From assembly GCA_958430865.1 (NCBI GenBank), contig CAUDNR010000663.1:10552-26964 (forward strand): a stretch of DNA of 16,413 nucleotides. The letters are read 5' to 3'. Origin of the DNA: Entrophospora sp. SA101. Lineage: Eukaryota; Glomeromycota; Glomeromycetes; Entrophosporales; Entrophosporaceae. The notes beneath the pieces are model-generated. The model ran no database searches and had not been told where the DNA came from. It worked only from the letters and a program-made list of their open reading frames with translations. Shown here in pieces: positions 10,903 to 16,413 of this stretch. Position numbers and translations under genes: made by a program. The number at the start of each line of letters is the position of its first letter. The first letter of the stretch is position 1.

Positions 10903-10951
10903 AGCATAGTGGTCATTCGTTTTATCACATGTGACTAAATCGATCATTGAT
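10903..10951. repeat. AGCATARTGG...CATTCGTTTTATCAC motif with imperfect palindrome
   Basis: The 26-bp string 10903-10928 recurs at 14379-14404 with 24 of 26 identical bases, and its first 15 bases recur approximately at 13957. Here it runs into an imperfect palindrome centred on CACATGTG: CGTTTTATCACA on the left against TGTGACTAAATCG on the right. It may be the terminus of a transposable element. Confidence 0.55.
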
Positions 10952-12151
10952 CTTTTTTATGTTGTGAAACATGCGGCTTCAATTGAATTTAGAATAGAAA
11001 AAAGTCGCGTGACTGCGCACAAAAACTTGTTTAACCTGAGATGTATTTTTTTAATGTGTATATTTTGCTCTCTATGTTCTCAGTATGTGTGCGAAAAATG
11101 ATTAAATTGCTTTTGAAGGGTTACATAGGAGCTATATTTCAAGCTTTAATGATCAATGTAAGTATATTGTAAGACATTCTAGACTCAGAATCATGCATTT
11201 TTGTTTTATGATATGTTTATTTAAAATTTTACCATACAAGCATTTTGGAAATAATCATTTCTTCATTTAATGTAACAAATTATCATTAACCATTATCTTT
11301 TTATAGTCTATTATTATATAGGATTTTATATTTGAGACAACACCCTTTTTATAAAGTTCCATGACCATGTATTAATGTTATACCTTCTTGTTCATCCTCT
11401 TTGATCACAACATCATTATTATTGACAAGAGATGGAGAGAAAGAAAAATGCAAGAAAGCTATCTATGATGGAAGATAAACTCTCACTTGTAAATATTATT
11501 GTTTATTTTTTTTTGTGTTGTGATCGAGTTTTTTGATATATAAACTTGATATATTAATATTTTATTTATTATAGTGAAAAAATTATTTAAACACACATGC
11601 ATATATATATATAACTTGGTTTCTAAAAAAAAATTTAAAAAAAGGTGATTGATAACAAACAAAATCGTTTTATGTGTATATCTAGATCAGATTGAATAGG
11701 AAATCTTACTGACAAATAGTTTTTGGTATTGATTTGAGAATTAACTGTTATTTTCTTTCTTTATCAAGAGAATTGTTTTGAAAGTAGGTCACTTATATAT
11801 TTTGATTAATTAGAGAAACATTATTTCTTGATTTTTTAATGATGCATTTAAAAAACAAGAAGGATTTTTAAACAACAATAACAGATATACTCATGGTGTA
11901 ATTATAGAGTGATGTATACAATTTAAAAAATGTATTTAAAATATATTTCTTTTATATTTACATATTTACATTTATTTTTATTTTTTATTTCAAAATTCAT
12001 ATATTCATTTATATTTATGTCACCAATTTATCTATTTATTTATAGGAAATGTCAGATATATATATACAGTATTATATAATGGATGACAATTTATGATCAA
12101 AGGTAAAATGTTGATTTGATGAAGTTGAAAAGTAAATAATATAATAATATA
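10952..12151. other. A+T-rich stretch before the transposon cluster, no gene seen
   Basis: I see no coding character on either strand. The sequence is mixed A+T-rich DNA with short (AT)n runs near 11600 and 12060. It ends at the TA target dinucleotide of the first Tc1-type element. Confidence 0.5.
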
Positions 12152-12173
12152 CAGGGTGTAACAAAAAAAACTG
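12152..12173 (+). repeat. Left terminal inverted repeat of Tc1-type element 1
   Basis: Reads CAGGGTGTAAC, eight A, then CTG. It matches the complement of 13342-13363 except at the fourth base (G against T) and is preceded by the TA target dinucleotide. Confidence 0.9.
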
Positions 12174-12330
12174 GATTTTTTTTTATGCAACATAAATGCA
12201 TTTCATGTGTTTGTTTTCTGTCCAACTTGAGAGATGTAAAATGGAAAATAAACATGATAATCAGGAGTAAATTTGAGCATTGTTTACAACCCTGACCCTT
12301 AGTGTACTTTTTGCTTTATGTACAAACACA

Positions 12331-13279
12331 ATGCCTGCTTCTAAGCAAGAAATGCAACATCAAATGCATATTACATTTGTAGAACAAGGGCATTCACAAT
12401 GGCCAGAAATTCATTGCCGAACAAACATCCCACTGTCTACTATTTATGGTAACATTAAAAAAATAAAAGAAAAAGGGACAGTGGAGCACACATGAGGAAA
12501 TGATCAGCCCAGGAAAATAACTCCAAGATGATTGGACAATCAATATGGAGAAATGACTCAATTTCCACATGGACCTTAGCTCAAAAAGTGTCACATATGA
12601 TAATTTCGATCTACCTGACCACTTATGGGTACTCAAAAGCATTGCCTAGACAAACACCTATGTTAATCAAAGCTCATAAGCAAAGGCATGTTGAGTGGGC
12701 ATGTCAACACCTTAATGACAATTTGAGGAAGACATTATTTTCTGATGAAACTGCATTTCAACTTTACTGAAACACCATCAAATGTTGGTACAAAGGTGAA
12801 TGGCCAATTTGTTCCATGCCCAAAGATCACACAAGTGTCTTTGCATGGGCAGATTTTGCATAGTTGGAAAAACAAGTTTATTTTGTTTCAGGAGGATAAT
12901 GGATGCCAAATTTTATGTAGAAATCCTCCAGAAACATATGCCAGAAGTAAATAAGATGCTTGGAGGTAGATGGAGACTCCAGCAAGACAATGATCCAAAA
13001 CACATGAGTCATCTTACTATGGAGTTTCTGAAAGAAATCATTCTGGTGGTTATGGACTGGCCATTGAATAGTCCTGATTTAAATCTGATAGAAAACCTTT
13101 GGGGAATTGTTAAGAATAATGTAGAAAGGCGTATGCCAAAAAATCTTGGTGAACTAGAGAGATTTATGATGGAATAGTGGAATAGAATTCTGGAAAGCAT
13201 GTTAATTAATTTAATAGAATCAATGAAATGACGTTGTGAGCTTATTATTGAGAGGAATGGAGAATGGATTTCTTATTAA
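12331..13279 (+). pseudogene. Tc1-family DD34E transposase, inactivated
   Basis: The reading passes through three frames. Frame 1 (from ATG 12331) gives the N-terminal helix-turn-helix region with IPLSTIYGNIKKIKEKG and ends at TGA 12493-12495. The next frame (from about 12528) gives the middle with RKTLFSDETAFQLY, where the Asp of SDE is the first catalytic residue. The third frame (about 12842-13177) gives QQDNDPKH and SPDLNLIENLWG. The second catalytic Asp and the final Glu are separated by 34 residues, defining DD34E. After stop TAG 13175-13177 the family-like C-terminus continues to TAA 13277-13279 with a further TGA. Roughly a dozen residues appear to be missing around 12590-12615. The transposase would cut and rejoin DNA at the terminal repeats in the nucleus; this copy cannot make it. 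Confidence 0.9.
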
Positions 13280-13341
13280 TTATTATCAAATAAATTTGGT
13301 TGTTTTTATCTTACAAATGACCCATTTTTTATAAAAATATA

Positions 13342-13363
13342 CAGTTTTTTTTGTTACACACTG
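13342..13363 (-). repeat. Right terminal inverted repeat of Tc1-type element 1
   Basis: Read on the minus strand from 13363: CAGTGTGTAAC, eight A, then CTG, followed outside by TA at 13364-13365. It pairs with the left repeat at 21 of 22 positions. Confidence 0.9.
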
Positions 13364-13616
13364 TATTAGACTATAACAAAAAAAACAAGCCTATGTATTA
13401 TAAACATTCAATAAAGAAATACTATATAAATTTTTTTATTTATTATAAACATTTTATTTTTATCAATTTGAACTAAATTTCCTTCCCTCCAATATTAAGT
13501 TTTTCAAATTTGCATAATGATCTTCAAGCCAATAAAATTTATTACCATGTGATATATCACTTGTGTGTGAGATATTTTTATAGTAAAAATTTATTGCTTT
13601 GAAAAATTTTAAAATA

Positions 13617-13885
13617 ATGGTATCAAACCAAGGAACATCAAATACTTTAGATAATTATTTTCAACATGAAAATGATGATATATATGAAATTTCATCAATT
13701 ACACCAGAATTGTCAAATAACAAAAGAAAACATGCTGGCAATAGACCATTGTCAGAAGTTTGGACCCATTTTACAAAAGGAGATGAAAAACCAAAGGCCA
13801 TTATGAAGCAACTTGTAAATATTGTCATTAGAGATGAGATAGAGCTTATCCTAGTAGATTGGAAATTCATCTAGCAAATCAATGT
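13617..13885 (+). pseudogene. BED zinc finger N-terminal fragment of a hAT-type transposase
   Basis: From ATG 13617 the frame reads an Asn/Asp-rich leader, then NKRKHAGNRPLSEVWTHFTK. A single-base deletion near 13795 shifts the frame, after which GHYEATCKYCH is read from 13796, then stops at 13829 and 13835, and then RLEIHLANQC. Together these give the BED pattern C-x2-C...H-x4-C (Cys codons at 13814 and 13823, His at 13868, Cys at 13883). BED fingers bind DNA and are usual at the N-terminus of hAT transposases. The catalytic domain and dimerisation region are absent. The frame ends in minisatellite DNA. It is a clear relic, not a working gene. Confidence 0.8.
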
Positions 13886-13886
13886 A

Positions 13887-13962
13887 TTGAGTTTCAGCAT
13901 TCATTTGTAGTTTCAGCACAGTGATTGAGTTTCAACAAAATGACTAAGTTTCGGATAGCATA
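13887..13962 (-). repeat. 4 x 19-bp minisatellite
   Basis: Four 19-bp units start at 13887, 13906, 13925 and 13944. On the minus strand they read YYGAAACTNNA....TG, the same unit type as at 10787-10841 on the plus strand. The array directly follows the BED-finger codons and ends in AGCATAATGGGCATT, also found near 10903 and 14379. Confidence 0.7.
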
Positions 13963-14208
13963 ATGGGCATTTAATTTCATTGGCTAAATTTTGTGATGAT
14001 CTCCCTTCCAGATATCACGCAAAAATTAAATTTATTGGCTTGATGATCATTACACAATTTGAAAACAATATAAATTTATATCGGAGGAGAATTTAATTTC
14101 AAAATGGAATAAGTGAATTTCAAGTTGATGCAAGAATATATTTAGATATAAAGCAATTATCATAAAATAATCATATATATTGTATATTTAAAACAATAGA
14201 TTTACAAA

Positions 14209-14238
14209 ATGTTAATAACAATGATCTATTATTTATTG

Positions 14239-14275
<37 letters not shown>

Positions 14276-14285
14276 GTTAATAACA
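14209..14285. repeat. (TTA)n microsatellite between 12-bp direct repeats
   Basis: A pure TTA/ATT run of about 13 units spans roughly 14237-14275. The 12-mer ATGTTAATAACA stands on both sides (14209-14220 and 14274-14285). The flanking repeat could be a duplication scar or chance in A+T-rich DNA. Confidence 0.75.
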
Positions 14286-14731
14286 TAATTAATCAAAATG
14301 TATAAATGACTGGGGTGTTACATATCAGCATAAACACAAACATAGTTGAGCACACATATAAAAAATCATATGTGAGGAAGCATAATGGACATTCGTTTTA
14401 TCACTTATCAGTAAATAATGTTTTATTCCAATCGTCATTAGGATGTTGTTGTGCCCATTGTACATGGTTTTCTTTGTGAACAGCTGTCAACATTGGCATA
14501 GCTATTGGCAAAGCTTTTTTATAACCCTTTTCATATATGTGTCTAAGAATGGTTGAATAAGACACTTGTACATGGTTTATTGATAACTTTGTTGCCAATG
14601 TTCTAGTCGAAACTGATGTATCTCTGCATATATATTGTCCCAAAGCTCTTGATGCATCTGCAGTAATTTTTTTTGACAGCCATTTCCTCTAGCATGATTC
14701 AAATTACTGGTTGTTTTTAATTTTTTATATT

Positions 14732-14879
14732 ATCATACATCAGGAAATTAATTTAGCATAAACTTGCATAAATCTTATGATGCCGACATAATATTGTGTA
14801 AATCTTACAGTGCCAACATAAGTTTTACACTTTTTTATTATTAAACTTACAATTGACACATGTAAAATTTTTTTATATT
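14732..14879. mobile_element. Small insertion inside the second transposase
   Basis: About 134 bp of non-coding DNA separates two parts of the transposase that should be adjacent (STIY and KTTSNLNHARGNG). It is flanked by near-identical copies of AATTTTTTATATT (14719-14731 and 14866-14879, the latter with one extra T), which looks like a target-site duplication of about 13 bp. A short non-autonomous element is likely; its superfamily is unclear. Confidence 0.6.
14767..14826. repeat. 30-bp tandem repeat, two units, inside the insertion
   Basis: Units 14767-14796 and 14797-14826 agree at about 22 of 30 positions, sharing TAAATCTTA, TGCC and ACATAA. The repeat makes up almost half of the small insertion. 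Confidence 0.6.
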
Positions 14880-15161
14880 TTCCAGATGTAGATGGTAGAA
14901 AGGGGTATATTCATTCTTTTGTTTATTTCCTTGGCCTCACATATACCATTATTCCATAAATGTAATATGGCTTGACATTGTGTTTCTTGTCTCGAAGTAG
15001 GCATGTTATAGTTATTTTTTTTAACAGGCAAAAAAGATTATCAGTTACAGAAGATCTCAATATTTAATTTTGAAACATAAGTTTATTTTGATTTTTTATA
15101 AAGCACAAATTAGATTTAAATTTGGGAAGCTATACATGTTTTTAGCTCACATAAAATTTTC

Positions 15162-15183
15162 TGGTTTTTTTTGAAACACACTG
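15162..15183 (-). repeat. Terminal inverted repeat of Tc1-type element 2
   Basis: Minus strand from 15183 reads CAGTGTGTTTC, eight A, then CCA. It shares the CAGTGTGT start and the A8 block with the ends of the first element but differs in between (TTC for AAC). TA follows outside. Confidence 0.8.
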
Positions 15184-15256
15184 TATATATATGTATATGT
15201 ACACATTAATTTTTTCTGTAATAGTTATTTAATAAAAATAATGTTTATTATAATTA

Positions 15257-15475
15257 TAACCAAACAAGTTATTCTTTTACCCATTAAATATAATTAATAT
15301 ACACAAATAAGTGTGTTTATAATTATAACTAACCATGTTATTCCTTTTAACCATTAAATATAATATAACCAATCAAGTTATTCTTTTACTCATTAAATAT
15401 AATTAATATACACAAATAAATGTGTTTATAATTTATAACTGACCAAGTTATTCCTTTTACCTATTAAATATAATA
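15257..15475. repeat. Tandem duplication, 109-bp period, two copies
   Basis: Copy 1 (about 15257-15365) and copy 2 (about 15366-15475) are nearly identical. Within each, a half-unit containing CAAGTTATTC, TTTTAC and CATTAAATATAAT occurs twice in slightly different form, so the array has an internal four-part structure. It lies just outside the terminal repeat of the second Tc1-type element. No coding potential is seen. Confidence 0.8.
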
Positions 15476-15864
15476 TACACACATAAAAATCAGTAACCTG
15501 ATAAATGATTTTAATACTATATACAAATTCAATAATTTTTTTTCTTTACCTGCAAATTCATTGATATCATTCATTGATATCTCATTTAATCCAAAAAAAT
15601 TGATAATAAAAATAATCAATTAATATTATTTATGCTCTCTGATCATGACTAAATTATTCACTTTACCATTGAATATATACATATATAACAATTGGTATAA
15701 TATTCCTAATAATTCATAAAACAATAAATTTATAAATTTATAAATTTATATATATATGTATATAAACAAGTTATTTAAAAAAAAAAAAATTTTTAAGTAA
15801 TCCTTACATGCAAATGTTTGTAAATTTAGATAAAAGCAAACTTATGGCATATTCATTAATAGAC
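15476..15864. other. A+T-rich spacer, nothing recognised
   Basis: Contains TCATTGATATC doubled near 15560-15580, TAAATTTA and TATA repeats around 15726-15760, and an A-run at about 15777-15789. No gene or RNA is seen. Confidence 0.5.
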
Positions 15865-16080
15865 AACTAGAAGTTCATTCTATATATCCCTAGGTTACTA
15901 TTAATAAGAAATTTTGTATAGTTGGTTAACAAAATTACTTTTTTAAACCAATACATTTGAGATCAGAACTTACTATTAAAAGATCTTAGAAACTAGAAGT
16001 TCTATTTTATTTATTCCTATGATTATTAAGAATTTTGTATAAAGTTACAAGAAATGATAAGGTTTCTAACGAAATAACTT
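15865..16080. repeat. Imperfect direct duplication, about 126-bp spacing
   Basis: AACTAGAAGTTC begins both 15865 and 15991. It is followed in both by an A+T-rich stretch with matching segments in the same order: TATTCCTA or TATCCCTA, TTATTAAG or TTAATAAG, and AATTTTGTATA. The copies have diverged by substitutions and indels. Confidence 0.55.
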
Positions 16081-16108
16081 CGAATGTGAACTTAAATAAT
16101 GAAAAAAA

Positions 16109-16413
16109 ATGAAATTTTCTTCAACTAATAGCTTTTTATATCTTGTAAATTTTGCAGTGATCCTTTGGTTATATATTCAGAAGAATTTGTTTCGACTTTT
16201 ATATATAAAAAAATTTTTTGTTCAACATATACAGAAGTATCACGTTAGACCATTTGTAATATGGTTGGCTTGGTCTAAAGACCTCCTATTGCTGCGCCAT
16301 ATGGCCAAATTTCAAAATAGCAATTTTGTAATTTGTTTCAAAAATGTAATAAAATTTTTCAAAAAATAGGACTTCACGTGATTTTAGTTTTCTTACTGCC
16401 AAATTTAGATACG
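16109..16413 (+). pseudogene. Frame-broken protein-like stretch at the window edge
   Basis: One frame from 16109 to TAG 16367-16369 ends SKDLLLLRHMAKFQNSNFV and ICFKNVIKFFKK. A shift of one base in the A-run just before the stop opens another frame reading NRTSRDFSFLTAKFRY to the last base of the window. Two adjacent frames that together look less random than the surroundings suggest a broken copy of a protein, or a repeat with protein-like frames, continuing beyond the window. I do not recognise a domain. A possible acceptor-like TTTTGCAG lies at about 16151-16158. Function unknown; the beginning (16109-16240) is low-complexity and may not belong to it. Confidence 0.35.

Larger units (their letters stand above)
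12152..13363 (+). mobile_element. Tc1-type DNA transposon, ends intact, transposase dead
   Basis: Both ends carry terminal inverted repeats of at least 22 bp (12152-12173 and 13342-13363), identical at 21 positions and starting CAGGGTGTAAC or CAGTGTGTAAC followed by eight A and CTG. The element is flanked on both sides by TA (12150-12151 and 13364-13365), the target duplication expected of the Tc1/mariner superfamily. Its 1,212 bp enclose one decayed transposase reading plus. Because the ends survive, the copy might still be mobilised in trans by an active relative; this is inference. Confidence 0.9.
13467..14105. mobile_element. hAT-like relic with inverted flanks and BED fragment
   Basis: The sequence near 13500-13543 (TTTTTCAAATTTG, then TAATGATCTTCAAGCC, then AATAAAATTTA) is repeated inverted at about 14029-14068. 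Weaker similarity extends outwards to about 13467 and 14105. Inside lie the start of a BED-finger protein of hAT type and a 19-bp minisatellite. A full hAT transposase has 600 or more residues; only about 90 remain, so most of the element is gone or it is a deletion derivative. I could not find the 8-bp target duplication expected for hAT, so the limits are approximate and the inverted repeats may be subterminal. Confidence 0.5.
14401..15004 (-). pseudogene. Tc1-family transposase, N-terminal half only, interrupted
   Basis: From ATG at 15004 the frame reads MPTSRQETQCQAILHLWNNG, then NKRMNIPLSTIY, a helix-turn-helix DNA-binding region of Tc1 type, and stops at a TAA caused by an insertion. 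After the insertion (about 14866-14732) the reading resumes as KTTSNLNHARGNG, a one-base slip occurs in an A-run near 14668, and the frame then runs GQYICRDTSVSTRTLATKLS to DDWNKTLFTD. The Asp of FTD is the first catalytic residue. The next family residues (a Glu and the rest of the catalytic core) are absent because the sequence breaks at 14405. The protein is non-functional. Confidence 0.87.
14401..15183 (-). mobile_element. Second Tc1-type element, truncated at its 3' end
   Basis: Its start (minus strand) is the terminal repeat at 15183-15162, CAGTGTGTTTC, eight A, then CCAG, with TA just outside at 15184-15185. The transposase N-terminus follows about 160 bp later, the same spacing as in the first element. 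The coding sequence stops abruptly at about 14405, where the AGCATAATGG...TTTTATCAC motif abuts it, so the catalytic second half and the other terminal repeat are missing. Differences in terminal repeat and protein show another Tc1 subfamily than the element at 12152-13363. Confidence 0.8.

Noticed and set aside
12394..13200. Minus-strand frames inside the first Tc1 element
   Set aside because: They are antisense shadows of the transposase, whose plus-strand reading has all family motifs.
12152..13363. Classical repeat-induced point mutation as the cause of the stops
   Set aside because: The apparent changes centre on CpG (Arg and Thr codons), whereas classical fungal RIP favours CpA; plain methyl-CpG deamination explains them better, though an alignment would be needed to settle it.
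14732..14865. Interpretation of the interrupting segment as an intron of the transposase
   Set aside because: No convincing GT...AG borders in the right phase, while a 13-bp direct repeat at both sides fits an insertion. Tc1 transposases are normally intronless.
15257..15475. CRISPR-like array
   Set aside because: The repeats are directly adjacent and diverged with no unique spacers, and the sequence is eukaryotic.

Overview
This is a eukaryotic window, most likely fungal. It is very A+T-rich by eye and gene-poor, full of homopolymer runs and simple repeats. It has one convincing protein-coding gene, with a short GTATGT...CAG intron, and a cluster of decayed DNA transposons. The two C2H2 fingers and the Asn/His/Gln-rich low-complexity regions of the gene are typical of fungal transcription factors. 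The extreme A+T content and load of Tc1 and hAT relics would fit an early-diverging lineage such as the arbuscular mycorrhizal fungi (Glomeromycotina). That placement is inference and no marker gene is present. I see no tRNA, rRNA, CRISPR array or bacterial-type operon.

Layout. Positions 1-1215 hold a repeat-rich stretch whose two ends carry related sequences in inverted orientation, plus small tandem repeats; it may be an old non-autonomous element. Positions 1216-4833 contain no gene I can support, only A+T-rich DNA and trinucleotide tracts. The gene lies on the minus strand at 4834-6021 in two exons: a 367-residue protein with two C-terminal C2H2 zinc fingers. Upstream of it lie a possible TATA box (about 6450) and a striking composite of CT, CG and CA tracts (6861-7066). 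Positions 7067-10580 are essentially empty. Positions 10587-10951 are palindrome-rich and include an 18-19 bp minisatellite.

The transposon cluster begins at 12152. A Tc1-type element (12152-13363, plus strand) still has both terminal inverted repeats and flanking TA dinucleotides, but its DD34E transposase is broken by stops, frameshifts and an internal deletion. Next comes a hAT-like relic (13467-14105) with a BED zinc-finger fragment, a 4 x 19 bp minisatellite and imperfect inverted flanks. A second Tc1-type element of another subfamily (14401-15183, minus strand) is cut off just before its catalytic region and is itself interrupted by a small insertion. Positions 15257-16080 carry a 109-bp tandem duplication and another imperfect duplication. 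The right edge holds a frame-broken, protein-like stretch that runs out of the window.

No new defence or biosynthetic system is visible. The most useful points are the corrected two-exon gene model, the transposon stratigraphy, the CpG-decay signature in the Tc1 copies, and small repeat families that recur at separate places.
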